Origin: Diaporthe sp. PMI_573
Lineage: Eukaryota; Ascomycota; Sordariomycetes; Diaporthales; Diaporthaceae
Direction: 5' to 3'
Assembly: GCA_021399435.1 (NCBI GenBank)
Contig: JAJTUP010000028.1
Location: 1-64,000 of the forward strand
Length of the DNA: 64,000 nucleotides
Position 1 is the first letter of the stretch. Each line of letters opens with the position of its first letter. Position numbers and translations under genes: made by a program. The notes beneath the pieces are model-generated. The model was not told where the DNA came from, did no database searches, and saw only the letters and a list, made by a program, of their open reading frames with translations. Shown in pieces: positions 31,178-40,793 of this stretch.

Positions 31178-32177
31178 TCAATCCTGCTTCTCTTTGGCGC
31201 CTGCGGCCTCATCCTCGCCATTGATGGACGACGTCCACAAGGTGAGGTTGTCCCGGAGAAGTTTTATAACAAGGTTGCTATCCCCGTAGGACTTCTCGCC
31301 TAAGGAGTACAGCTCGGCATCGTCCAAGGCCTGTTTGGTGAGGCGGTAGGCACGGTCTGGGCAGCCCAGAATCTGATGGTAGAACACAGAGTAGTTGAGG
31401 GCCAGTGCCAGGCGGGTAGGGTGAGCAGGGGTTAACTCGGCCTGCGCCACATCGGTGGCATTCTGAAGACAGGTGTGTGAGTGGACAGCGCACCTAATCG
31501 GTGTTGTGAAAACTCTCACCTTGTAAGCCTCGTGGGCAGCAGTGGTAGCGGTATTACGCTTCTCACCGATGACAAATTCAGCAAGGTAACGGTGATAGTC
31601 AGCTTTCCTGTTTGTGTGGATGTCAATAGCTATGTATGATGGTAAATTTTGTAGGGTTTTGGGCAAGCCAGTCTTACAACTTGTGGTAGAAGACCTTGGC
31701 CTCGCTAGAGGCGGCCTGAGGGATGAGGGAGTTGTCCAGTACATCGAGCACCTCCTGGCGGGCCTTCTCGATCTCTAGCTCGATCCTATGGCGGTACTCT
31801 CTAATGATGGGGACGTTCTTGGGCGCTTCTTTTTGCTCAATGGAGTGTATAATGCGCCAGGAGATATCTTGAGCCTTAGCGGCATTCTTGTAGACCACGG
31901 ATAGCAGTTCGCGCTCGTCGGGGCCCAACTGACCGCCACGCTTAGCATAATCCTTCATGATGGAGGCCATCTCATCGTAACGTTAGTCATCATCTTGCAC
32001 GATCCAGATACAGGGAACGTAGATTGAACCTGAAGGTGCTGGCAGGTTGCAGAAGCAGGGGAGGAGAGAGGCTATCGAGGACGGAGACATGGGAATTGAC
32101 CAGAGGCAATCTTGGGTGCGAAATGGAGTGGAGTTTGGATTGTTCCAATTGAACCTCACACATACCTCGTTCGCCAT
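31178..32177 (-). CDS. Divergent 14-3-3 protein with shortened N-terminus
   Basis: Four exons are predicted. Exon 1 is 32177-32166 (Met-Ala-Asn-Glu) with donor GTATGT. Exon 2 is 31970-31678, exon 3 is 31607-31520 and exon 4 is 31462-31178. Introns 2 (31677-31608, GTAAG...AG) and 3 (31519-31463, GTGAG...AG) restore the 14-3-3 frame exactly. Recognisable segments are [27 protein letters not shown]-like, [37 protein letters not shown] and [12 protein letters not shown]. Intron 1 has a CTAAC branch site, but the only in-frame acceptor falls right before ATGGCC. The ~22 residues of helix A are therefore absent; codons for RYDE still sit in the intron after a TAA. Helix A helps 14-3-3 dimerise, so this may be a monomeric or dead paralogue. 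The final model is about 225 residues against about 245-270 for the family. Confidence 0.75.
31636..31752 (-). repeat. Source of a 117-bp duplicated 14-3-3 segment
   Basis: This stretch covers the end of 14-3-3 exon 2, the GTAAG donor and the first part of intron 2. It recurs at 40382-40498 with one mismatch, inside another gene. It appears to be the source because here it sits in its native exon-intron context. Confidence 0.9.
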
Positions 32178-33061
32178 ATTATCAAATACTTTGCAGATTA
32201 TAGACGGAAACATGCAATATAGAGGGGTGGGGGAAGGGATACAACTCTAGCCGGTAGTTGGAAAGAGAGCAGAGTGAAGATTGTTTTTTGCAATTGGAAT
32301 GACAGAAAGGGCTGTCTTAGAAAGCGGAGTCCTGCAGTTCATCCATACAAAACATGAGACCGGATATTCGCACCCAAAAAAACGGATGGCGCACCCAATT
32401 TCATGACTAATCACGTTGCCCTATGTGCGCCAATTCTATTTGCACACCTATTTGCCATACAAAAAAGAATGTCACTACATCAACTATCATGCTGCACTAT
32501 GAAGCTATTTCCACACGCCTGAGGGCACCAAATACGCCCTATTCGACCTAATTACGTCGATTTGCCAATTGACCAATTACCCAACTATTGCAAAACGCAC
32601 TCAATTAGCCCTAATTACGCTTGTTTAGTGACAAAGTCGACTTCTAAGTCAATCGCTTAGCCCGTTGCTCGAGAGGTCGATTGGGCAATCGTCAGTGTCG
32701 CCGCAGACGATTGTGCCCTGCGTTTCCTTGCCCCTATCGCCGTCGCCGCTGTCGTCGACGTCGGCGACGTCGTCAGCCGCTACGTCTATAGAGGGCAGCT
32801 GGTTAACAGTCTGCCGCCCCCCTTCCGCTGCCTCTTAGCCGGTTGCCTCGAGCTTGAGGGCATACCCACAAGTGCTGCCGGCGCTGATGACGTTGGCCCA
32901 GATCGTCGCTTCCGGGCACAACTGCTTGCCCCTATCGTGAGCCCTTCTGCTAACTGTTGGTCCCTCTCAACGGCTTGTCGCTGAGCATTCCTGCTATGGG
33001 CGTCCTCACGATCTAGAGACTGGAGGGTTGTATCGTTGTGCTCCCATACTGAATTTACCCT
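32178..33061. other. MULE 3' flank and candidate terminus; no gene
   Basis: Sequence at 32361-32650 is AT-rich with repeated AATT-containing words (CAATTG, CCAATT, GCACCC), and 32690-32790 is GTC/GAC-rich and encodes an acidic run on the minus strand, probably the decayed C-terminus of the neighbouring MULE. CCGGATATTCGCACCC at about 32362 could be the element's end; a similar word, ACGGATATTCGCACC, occurs at about 16164. No matching inverted repeat was found at the other end. Confidence 0.35.
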
Positions 33062-34385
33062 CTAAACTGACGCCGTCGTCGCCCTCGTTTTGTCGCCTGC
33101 CTTACTGCCCAAGCTTGTAGTTGTGGAGGAAGTCAATCTGCCCATTATGGCGCTAGCACGGGCTTCGAGGATGCCATCTTCGCCCGTTGCAAACGTCGCC
33201 GTCTCACGAGGCCGTCCCTTCGTCGCCGTGACCTTCGGCAAGAGGACCAAGAGGAGTGGGTTCTGCTTTGAGAGGTCGCAATCCAACCAGTATATTTTAT
33301 GCACATCTGCCTTCTCGAGAGGAAGCCCTGCCTCCTCCCTATCGGCTATTCGGCTTGCACAAATGAGGCCATACTGAGTGTAGATAGGGCAGGTGCAATT
33401 GGCGGCTTTGCACAGCCGTGGGACCTTGTTCTTGAGCATCTTCTGCGCTTGATTGCGGGCCTTCAAGAGAAGTTCAAGGGCAACCCACGATACTTGGAAG
33501 GGAAGCCCTCCGAGCCAACTCTCCCCATTAAACTTCTGCAATGAGGATGTCTTCTGCGTGGCTTCCGCCAGACGAAAGTCACAAGCAGTATCCTCAAGGC
33601 TTCTATGGGCAGCCTGAAGCAGATACCATATATTGCCCATCCCGTGGCCCAAATAGATCTTGAGTTTTCAGTGCATACTCTCCGTAGAGGAGGTTGTACG
33701 TAAGCCAAAGTTGAGGATCTTGCAAGTCTGATGGGCAGCCCATTTGCCGACGATCACCTCCTCGTCGTCAACATAGTGGGTCTTGAGATAGTTCAGAATT
33801 GCCTCCTGGTCCTCAAACTTCTCTTGCAGACGCTGCCAAGCCGTCTCGTAGATACTGCGGTCTGTAGAGTACTCCATAAAGCGCAGAAGGTCAAATAGGG
33901 CTGTCGGATATAGGGAATATCCTTGAGCTCGGGAACGCTTGAGGGCATCGTCGCTTTGTTTCTCGCCGGCGCATTCAACCTTGCTTCATTTGGGTCTTCC
34001 TTATCTTCTTCCGCTTTCTCGTCCGCCTCCTCTTCCGCCGGCGCCGTCGGCTTCATCCACTTCTTCTTGATGTTGAGAACAATGTTTATATTCATATGGA
34101 AGATACACAGCTGATGGTGTGCCTGAGGGAATTTGTGCTCAAGGGCATTGATCAGGGTGTTATCGTAGTCAGTGATGAAGAGGGTCGGATCGTCAGCCTC
34201 GCACTCCTTCAGGAGGAGGTGAACTTGCTCGAGGAGCCACCGGAAGCCGCTTCTCGCTCGTTATCGACGATCCCCTGAAACAGAGGAATGTTATTCTTCG
34301 TGTGGGTCACTGCCGTGCCCTGAAAGAAGGGCATCTTCTTGTTGTTAGTTGCGTATATACAGTCAAGGGAGAGACATTGTGAGAA
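33062..34385 (-). pseudogene. MULE (Mutator-like) transposase relic
   Basis: Read on the minus strand, the 5' part shows LDCIYATNNKKMPFF (the first catalytic Asp region of MULE transposases, about 34375-34325), then LFITDYDNTLINALEHKFP (second Asp) and HHQLCIFHMNINIVLN (about 34180-34070). Further on there is an ILNFGLRTTSSTES segment near 33680 typical of FAR1/MULE proteins, and CTCPIYTQYGLICAS, a SWIM-type zinc finger whose last ligand position is Ser in place of His. Frameshifts near 34275 and around 33900 and 33660 break the frame. It abuts the Fot1 relic directly. It is non-functional. Confidence 0.7.
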
Positions 34386-35538
34386 ACGTCGTTCTCAAAT
34401 CCACTCCATTTGTACCGGCTCGCACCAGAAGATGGGCAACGGCGCTGTCGGTCCAGCCATTTGGCGTAGCAGTAAATACCCAGTGTTGAAGACCCTCGAG
34501 CGACGATTTAAACCACTGCTGTTGGACCGTTTTCCCCTTAAAGATAACGAGTGGAGGGCACGCTTTGCCCGTGGCAGAGATACACTCGATAAAGGAGGTC
34601 CATACTCGAGAACCATTGCTTTTCCTAAGCACAACCTTCCTTCCTGAGGGTCCAAGGACTATGCCATTCTTCTCATCGCCCTCAGCGATACCTCCTTCGT
34701 CGGCATTATGGCGGTTTTCTGGCTTGATCTTGGCGATAGCTGGAAGACGAAATATAGCAAACCAGCCCTGAATAATAGCCGCTGTTGCCCCACTAGCACG
34801 GCTCGAGTGTATTCCTCGGCTTCTGCAGCTATGAATCCCTGGGTTTCCCTTGAGGAAAGCAGCTAACCAGCTTTGGCTGAGTGGTGGTGGTCGGGTCTGA
34901 GATGTGCTCATCCGAGCGGCGAAGACCCTTAGTTCAAAATGGGTCATGGGCAGCCCCAGCACCGCCTGGGTAAGCGCAAACTCAGCTAACTTGCTTTCTT
35001 GAAGAGGTGATAGCCTCATCTGGTGTTCTGCCGCTATAGTTTGGCTTTGTGCGCCGGCGAGGCGACCTTGAAGTGTGCTCTTCGGAATGCCCCAGGATAT
35101 GGAGGCGTCTCGTACACCAGCACCGTTCACGACGGCCTCAAGGGCCGCCAGTATGTCTTCTTCGGTATACTGCTTCATTTGATGGTGATGATGGACATTC
35201 CTGATTTGTGAATCGGCGTCCTCCTGGTGCTCATGATTTAACTCCCACAAATCAAGGCTGCTTTGGCTATGGTTAATCTGGCCTGGAACAAGATGAGCTG
35301 ACGAGATACCAGAAAGACAATCGTGAATTGGACACAAATGTGAGTCGGGATTGCTTGTGCGCAAGGATGCCTCAGATAGCAGCGAATAGTTGCGATGATG
35401 GGGTGCGAGAGGATCGCGTGCTGTCTCCTTCGATTTTCGGTTCTCTTTACAATCAGAGCAACCGCACTGATTGATTTCGTTGCAGTCGTTGCAGTCGTTG
35501 CAGTGACTTGTGTCGTCACCGTCGCTTTCGCTAGACAT
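34386..35538 (-). pseudogene. Fot1/pogo-type transposase, truncated
   Basis: The frame starts at an ATG at 35538; the first ~110 residues (repeated Asp-Cys-Asn words, His-rich run) are not typical. From YTEEDILAALEAVVNGAG the protein shows a psq-type helix-turn-helix (GVRDASISWGIPKSTLQGRL), a CENP-B-like DNA-binding domain (RLSPLQESKLAEFALTQA) and the start of the DDE domain with NADEGGIAEG (first catalytic Asp), TSFIECISATG and PPLVIFKGKTVQQQWF. It ends after NGWTDSAVAHLL, before the second and third acidic residues, where it joins the MULE relic at about 34385-34430. A Tc1/mariner-superfamily relic that cannot transpose. Confidence 0.8.
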
Positions 35539-35897
35539 GCTCTTGAATAATCAGAACAGGATTTAACAACATGAGAAATAACATGATACATAAAAATGAG
35601 TAGTATCCCAAACCTATAAGATGTTCTATGTTTGGATACAGTACAGTAATGAATCACACTATACGTTGAGTAATTTGAGGTCTCAAAGACAACTTATAGA
35701 TACTGTGGTAAAGCGGAAGGAGGCGATAATATTGATTTTGTAGCTATGAAGTGCAGTACTTCATTATCTGTTGCACTAAGTTAGAACGTTATAGTTTACT
35801 ACAGTATTTCGATGGACAGGACAGATGAGAGAAGACATAAGCCAAAAGCGGAAGATATATGGGTTCACTGAAGAACGGATCCACTTTGTGAAACGTA

Positions 35898-35960
35898 TTA
35901 ATAGTTAGCAGTAGTTGCCCTTTCGGGTCAGTCCCGCCGGGCGTAGCAAAATGTGTGTAT
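35898..35960 (+). mobile_element. LINE 3'-end fragment (plus orientation)
   Basis: AGTAGTTGCCCTTTCGGG matches the last bases of the LINE family. The hairpin is 35917-35942: outer GCCC/GGGC, TTT bulge, inner CGGG/CCCG, loop TCAGT, CC bulge. A short degenerate GT-rich tail (TGTGTGTATGT) follows. Only about 60 bp survive, so this is an extreme 5' truncation. Confidence 0.75.
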
Positions 35961-36445
35961 GTATTTCGATGGGTCAAGTATATACTGTAGTACATATCGG
36001 GTCGTCCGTACTAAGGCACATGTATGTTGCATGACAGAAGTACATAACAGAAAAAGACTAAATTCTGAGAAATATCATGAAATTCGCAGGTGCAATTGTA
36101 CTATTGGGGACTCAAAAACTCAAGAGTTGAGCATAAGAAAAATTATTTAATTGATCAATTAATCCACAGTCGAATGAACATGAGGGATCCATTTCAGCAA
36201 GAGCTTTTGTTGGGCCTCTTCGTCGACCTTCGCCGGCTGCAGCGGGGCGTGGTCCGATAAGTCGTGCTGCTCTGGTGAGTATCTGATTTTTGAAATAAAA
36301 GCGGAAACTAGAAACGGCGTTCTGGAGGAATCCTCCGCAACATATCAGGCCAATGTGGCCTAGCCCGTAAGGAAATGCAGGATGTGCCTTCATGAATTTT
36401 ATGGATAGCAATAGGCAGCCACACTTTCTTCCTCAATGTACGACA

Positions 36446-36447
<2 letters not shown>

Positions 36448-36479
<32 letters not shown>
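36448..36479. repeat. (CA)16 microsatellite
   Basis: A pure dinucleotide run of 16 units. Unlike other (AC)n runs in the window, no LINE tail adjoins it. Confidence 0.95.
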
Positions 36480-36484
<5 letters not shown>

Positions 36485-36566
36485 ACCCTTCTCTCGTGTG
36501 TGGTCGTACGTTTCATCAATCAAAACCTTCTTTACACTTTTCAACTTTTCACGAACTTTTCGCACA

Positions 36567-36773
36567 ATGGCTGCTGCCCAGCCCCAGTTTGGCGGTATCT
36601 ACGTCGACAACGTTGACGGCGTCAACTGGCTGAACATCCCGACTTCCAGTCGCCCCTCCGGAGTTGGAGTTTCAGACCCTTGTAGGATCTTTCCCTGTCA
36701 AGCCCATCCGACTCTGTCCTGCCGCCTGCCCGTCGTCACCATGGTTCACAGAATGATTGCGGCATCACGGTAG
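36567..36773 (+). CDS. Short hypothetical protein or first exon
   Basis: The ATG at 36567 has a strong fungal start context (CACAATGGC) and a CT-rich leader with CTTTTCAACTTTTCACG just upstream, as in expressed genes. The 68-codon product begins MAAAQPQFGGIYVDNVDG; no family is recognised. Codon use in the first ~35 residues looks coding (C-ending codons), the rest less so, so an intron may begin within it and the true gene may continue downstream. The frame at 36902-37207 (101 codons, ATG start, different phase) could be a later part, but I cannot show a splice that joins them. Confidence 0.35.
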   Translation: MAAAQPQFGGIYVDNVDGVNWLNIPTSSRPSGVGVSDPCRIFPCQAHPTLSCRLPVVTMVHRMIAASR

Positions 36774-37207
36774 AGAGCCTGGGACTAAAGAGTGGAAAGC
36801 AGGAGTACTTTCGAGCCCGAGAGCAAAACAAAATCACAGCGGCTCATTCAGGAGATCATTATGTTCCGGATGCCAGCCCGTTCGCACAGGGTCCCTCAGA
36901 CATGGCTAGAGCCGGCAGGAATGCCCTTCACCCTCTGACTGTGGACGTTCAGCAGTGCCCTGCATCTTCAGCCACTGAGGATAAACATACATCTACTCCT
37001 GCATTTGAGAAGGAGGCCACTACGGTGTTCATACAACGGCATCCGAATGGGCGAGTGAAGAGTCAAGATGGGGAATTCTTGACAAGTTCGCGCGAAGCCA
37101 TTCCACTGGGTTTAGAAGAGGGTCTTTCAACTTCGCCGCTGAGAGAGCCTTCTGAGATGGCCATTGAAATCCGCGAAGCTGTAACAGCCGCACCGATCGC
37201 AGACTAA

Positions 37208-37669
37208 GCCCAACTCCGAGAATTGTTCAGGAATCGAGAATCAGTCCGAGGACCTCATTGATAGCTTCTTTGATAGCAGCACTGTTTCAAAGTAGAACGA
37301 TGCCATTCCCACTTGAAATATCCCTGAACGAGGCGCGGTATGCGACCCTTCATACAGGGAACCTCCCTAACCATGGTTGAGCTCGAACCCTGAGCCGTTC
37401 AGGCAAGCGGAGGTGGCCATGATATAGATTTGAAAATGCCACACTGATTGGCGATCCGTCTGCTCTCTTGCCGAGGCAAAGCGCTGGAACGCAGTGGAAG
37501 CCCCACAGCGGGTGTTGCTGACAAAGCGATGGGCCGAAATTTATCCGTCATTCCGCACTGTAACCCCGGCAACACACCCAGACGGGGCAAGGGCAGCGGC
37601 TTCGTCATACCAAGCGACTCGTTCATGTACACAAAAGCCGCTTGGTTGAAATAGCACGTAGAACTCAGG
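37208..37669. other. Upstream region of the coiled-coil/kinase-like gene
   Basis: No gene is seen on either strand that is not a shadow frame. It presumably holds the promoter of the gene at 37670. Confidence 0.4.
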
Positions 37670-39790
37670 ATGGACGCTCCCGGAAGAATCGAAGAGCTCG
37701 AAAGGCAGTTGAAACTTGCGCACGAACGGCAACAAGAAGCGGAGCGACAGATCGAAGAAGAGCGACAACGCGCCGAAAAGCAGCAAGAGCAAGCAGAGCA
37801 GCGGATCGAAGAAGAGCGACAACGCGCCGAGGAAGAGCGACAACGCGCCGAAAAGCAGCAAGAGCAAGCAGAGCAGCGGATCGAAGAAGAGCGACAGCGT
37901 GCTGAAGCGTCGGAGAGAGAGACACAACGGTTGACGCTCGTAGAATACTTGGGAGACTCGCACGTCCTCACATACGCAAAACTGACTGTCGAAACGAACC
38001 CCAGTCTAACCTCAAAGGGCTCCATCACCAACCCGCGCGATAAATGGTGCCCCAACGAGCTGGCACCGTGGGCCGACTTCCTTGACGAACAGAAAGATGT
38101 TTTCGGAGCCGTCTTCGCCACATTTCCCACCGAGCGACGCCTCTTCGAGAATCGAGCTTTTCTCATTGGTTTAGGGGAAAGGATTGCCCGCCGGCCGATA
38201 GCAGATGAGAAGATGCTGGAAAGGTTCCTGCACGAGACCGTCGAGGATCCAGTCCGAGCCATCGTAGAGGAGCTCAAGCTGGTCGAGGATGTCAGGAGTG
38301 TCTTTGACCTTGGCAACGGCATCGTCTTCGAGAACCATCCCCATGCGATCAGCGACGTGGCTGAGGAGATCGTCGAGAGAGAGGGACCGCCAGCGCTACC
38401 ACAGACGCCCGACCACCGACGAGACCTAGGCCTACTACGGCCCAATCAGATTTGCATATATCGATCCGACGATGATCTACCGGAGTGGCGCCGCATGCTA
38501 CACGTCGAAGAATACAAGCCACCCCACAAGCTGTCCCTTCCGCTACTTCGCGCCGGCCTCCGCCCTATGAACATCTACAAAGAGGTGGTCAACCGAAAGA
38601 CGATCCCGATATCAACGGATACCAAAGCGCGATTCCAATACAACGCGGAAAGGCTGACAGCGGCCGCCGTAACGCAGACGTACCACTACATGATCGAAAG
38701 CGGCCTCGAGCATGGGGTTTTGACCACCGGCGAAGCCTTTATATTCTTCAAGATTGACTGGGACTATCCCCAAAGACTTCAATATCACCTTGCTGAGCCT
38801 GTCCCGGAGGTTCTGGCACATCCGGAAAACGCTCACCTCTGCACAGCAGTCGCCCAGTATCTAGCCTTCACGCTCATGGCACTGGGTTCGCCTGGCGAAC
38901 GCCGTGGACATGGCCAGGAGGAACGCGGCAAGGCCATGAAGGGGCTGAAGACATGGACTGTAGATTTCGAAAGCACGTTACGCTCCATCCCCCGAGACGA
39001 GCGAACGGTGTCGCCGGACGACTCATCTGAGTACCGACCTACTACCTACAAAGACGTTGATCGGACACCATCCGTTCCCCGAAAGCGAACCAGGCGGGCC
39101 ATTGCAGCCGAGGTTGGCGACAGTATGCTACGGCGGGATGACAGGCACGAGCCATCGGACGACGAGTCAGCGCCAGGACCGCCGGATACGCCCACGCCGA
39201 GCGCGCCTAGTGCCAGACTGGGATCGCGACGGAGTGAACGGATAGCGCTTCGGCTTCAGTCAAGCGGCGGAGAAAGTGGTCAAGGCAAAGGTCGACAGTA
39301 CTGTACGCAACAATGTCTTCTCCGTCTCAAGAAAGGCGGTTATCTGGACCTGAAGTGCCCGAATGCAGACCTCCATAAAGCGACTGCCGGCGAAAACCGT
39401 GGCCCCAATGGTCGCATCCTCCATCCAATATCCTACCAGGAATGGCTTGAATATCTCAGAGAACAACTGGTCTACTCCCTTGACGACGGAATTGTCCCGC
39501 TGGGGATAGGTGGAGCGCGCGGGGTGCTTTTCCAGGTGACCTTGCTGAAGTATGGCTACACTTTCGTCAGCAAAGGCACGGTACGGGCTTTCATCCCAGA
39601 CCTTCAACACGAAGCTACAGCGTACAAACGGTGCAGGTCATGCCAGGGTGAGAACGTTCCAGTTTTCTTGGGGGAAATTGATCTCAGGTCGATGCACAAA
39701 ACGTACTATTATGCACACCCGGTGTATGTGGTATACATGGCATTCATGATATTCCAAATTCCAACGCTGTCATATCAAACTCCCCCCTGA
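37670..39790 (+). CDS. Coiled-coil / EYK-motif / kinase-like protein, truncated at C-terminus
   Basis: 706 codons without intron. Residues about 5-90 are a Glu/Gln/Arg coiled coil built from near-perfect DNA repeats. Residues about 90-430 belong to a fungal family I recognise by pattern but cannot name: KWCPNELAPW, FENRAFL, VEDPVRAIVEEL, FENH, then HVEEYKPPHKLSLP and AEAFIFFKIDWD-like segments. The ExK in EEYK would fit a PD-(D/E)xK nuclease fold; this is inference. A Pro/Ser-rich linker carries basic stretches (RKRTRR). From about 555 (YCTQQCLLRLKKGGYLDLKC) the sequence resembles the N-lobe of a degenerate protein kinase: IGGARGVLFQVTLLKYGY, KGTVR, HEATAYKRC. It ends after YYYAHPVYVVYMAFM, where family members continue into the C-lobe. 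Similar architectures occur among secreted or allorecognition-type effectors; no role is claimed. Confidence 0.6.
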   Translation: MDAPGRIEELERQLKLAHERQQEAERQIEEERQRAEKQQEQAEQRIEEERQRAEEERQRAEKQQEQAEQRIEEERQRAEASERETQRLTLVEYLGDSHVLTYAKLTVETNPSLTSKGSITNPRDKWCPNELAPWADFLDEQKDVFGAVFATFPTERRLFENRAFLIGLGERIARRPIADEKMLERFLHETVEDPVRAIVEELKLVEDVRSVFDLGNGIVFENHPHAISDVAEEIVEREGPPALPQTPDHRRDLGLLRPNQICIYRSDDDLPEWRRMLHVEEYKPPHKLSLPLLRAGLRPMNIYKEVVNRKTIPISTDTKARFQYNAERLTAAAVTQTYHYMIESGLEHGVLTTGEAFIFFKIDWDYPQRLQYHLAEPVPEVLAHPENAHLCTAVAQYLAFTLMALGSPGERRGHGQEERGKAMKGLKTWTVDFESTLRSIPRDERTVSPDDSSEYRPTTYKDVDRTPSVPRKRTRRAIAAEVGDSMLRRDDRHEPSDDESAPGPPDTPTPSAPSARLGSRRSERIALRLQSSGGESGQGKGRQYCTQQCLLRLKKGGYLDLKCPNADLHKATAGENRGPNGRILHPISYQEWLEYLREQLVYSLDDGIVPLGIGGARGVLFQVTLLKYGYTFVSKGTVRAFIPDLQHEATAYKRCRSCQGENVPVFLGEIDLRSMHKTYYYAHPVYVVYMAFMIFQIPTLSYQTPP
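37750..37905 (+). repeat. In-gene tandem repeats encoding coiled coil
   Basis: A GAAGAGCGACAACGCGCCG module and an AAGCAGCAAGAGCAAGCAG module alternate, each repeated exactly or with one change. The repeats encode RIEEERQRAEKQQEQAEQ units. Length variation between strains is likely. Confidence 0.85.
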
Positions 39791-40793
39791 TTTGCATGTC
39801 AGCACCGCTTCTCAGCAAGAGCTCAACACAGAAGCGCTGATTGTAGAGTACCGCCACTATCAGCGGCGTATCCCCGAAATCATTCTGTTGATTTATGCAT
39901 TCTTTACAACCAGAACTGATCTCTGAAAAGTCGTTTGCGTCTTCATCTAAAATAAAGCTGAGAAGTTCATGACTCTCTGGCTCTGGTGATCCCGCGAGGA
40001 TGTGCAGAAGATTGTCGCCTAGGCGGTCTCGAGCAAGAGGATCCGCGCCGTTTCGAAGGAGTAATTTTATGACTTCGCACTTGCTATATTGAAATTGGTC
40101 TGCAGGAATACGAAGAATCTTGTGGAACATAGTATCGCCGAACTCGCCTGGCAGCGGCCTATTCACATCGACATCTGAGCTTGCTATATGCGCTTGAAGG
40201 ATGTCGCCGCCTTGCAAGCATGCTAGATAAATGGCACCTGACTCTACTTCGGAGGAATGATCTTCCCCTTGATTTTCATCTATTCCGGTGGGAAAGCTGG
40301 AGTTCTCAAACAAGGTCGAGGCTGAGCTGTAACCAGAGGACCAGGAGCGCGACGGACTACGCACTGGGCTAGCTGCAATGGATGATGGTAAATTTTGTAG
40401 GGTTTTGGGCAAGCCAGTCTTACAACTTGTGGTAGAAGACCTTGGCCTCGCTAGAGGCGGCCTGAGGTATGAGGGAGTTGTCCAGTACATCGAGCACCAT
40501 TGAGATAGGCATTTACAGATGCAGCAGCCAGCATCAATAGAGTCGTGTAGCGATTCCAAGGAAGGATGGTCAACGCGGTAGGAGCCTGCGTCACCACCAT
40601 TTATTTCGATCTGTCCACGATTGAATTCCCGACAAGTAGAGCAGAGGCTTGATGCCATCTCATTCAATGAGCACAGCAGGTCGTCATTCCCATGCAAGCG
40701 CACTACGACATTGGCATGTTCGTCTCCATCTGCAGTGGACTCGACAGCCGCCGAGTCATCAATGCTGTGTTCAGAGTCCTCGTTCTTGCTCAT
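39744..40793 (-). CDS. HET-like N-terminus plus ankyrin repeats, truncated
   Basis: 349 codons from the ATG at 40793. Residues about 49-96 (LCSTCREFNRGQIEI...DAGCCICKCLSQW) resemble the Cys-containing segment that precedes HET domains; the HET domain itself is not present. Residues about 99-138 are encoded by the 117-bp 14-3-3 segment read in a foreign frame. Ankyrin-like repeats follow (CEVIKLLLRNGADPLARDRLGDNLLHILAG, positions about 40090-40000, and DFGDTPLIVAVLYNQRFCVELLLRSGA). The frame ends at 39744, inside a repeat, where it meets the truncated kinase-like gene tail to tail. The inserted piece may instead be removed by splicing: a GTAAAT precedes it and TTGCAG follows it directly. Probably a degraded incompatibility-type gene. 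Confidence 0.6.
   Translation of the reverse strand: MSKNEDSEHSIDDSAAVESTADGDEHANVVVRLHGNDDLLCSLNEMASSLCSTCREFNRGQIEINGGDAGSYRVDHPSLESLHDSIDAGCCICKCLSQWCSMYWTTPSYLRPPLARPRSSTTSCKTGLPKTLQNLPSSIAASPVRSPSRSWSSGYSSASTLFENSSFPTGIDENQGEDHSSEVESGAIYLACLQGGDILQAHIASSDVDVNRPLPGEFGDTMFHKILRIPADQFQYSKCEVIKLLLRNGADPLARDRLGDNLLHILAGSPEPESHELLSFILDEDANDFSEISSGCKECINQQNDFGDTPLIVAVLYNQRFCVELLLRSGADMQIRGEFDMTALEFGIS
40382..40498 (-). repeat. 117-bp copy of a 14-3-3 exon/intron segment
   Basis: Identical to 31636-31752 except for one base (GGATG against GTATG). It includes the end of 14-3-3 exon 2, the donor and part of intron 2, so the source was DNA or unspliced RNA. 117 bp equals 39 codons, and the host frame stays open. 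Confidence 0.92.

Larger units (their letters stand above)
35539..36566. other. Mostly empty; LINE tail and microsatellite inside
   Basis: Apart from the LINE tail (35898-35960) and the (CA)n run (36448-36479), I see no gene. The final ~60 bp before 36567 are CT-rich with ACACAATGG, like a fungal 5' leader. Confidence 0.4.

Noticed and set aside
36448..36479. (CA)16 run as another LINE tail
   Set aside because: No terminal hairpin or TCAATAAATT-like leader adjoins it on either side.
37399..38445. 348-codon minus-strand frame opposite the coiled-coil gene
   Set aside because: Ser/Arg/Cys-rich shadow of the repeat region; the plus strand has the recognisable protein.
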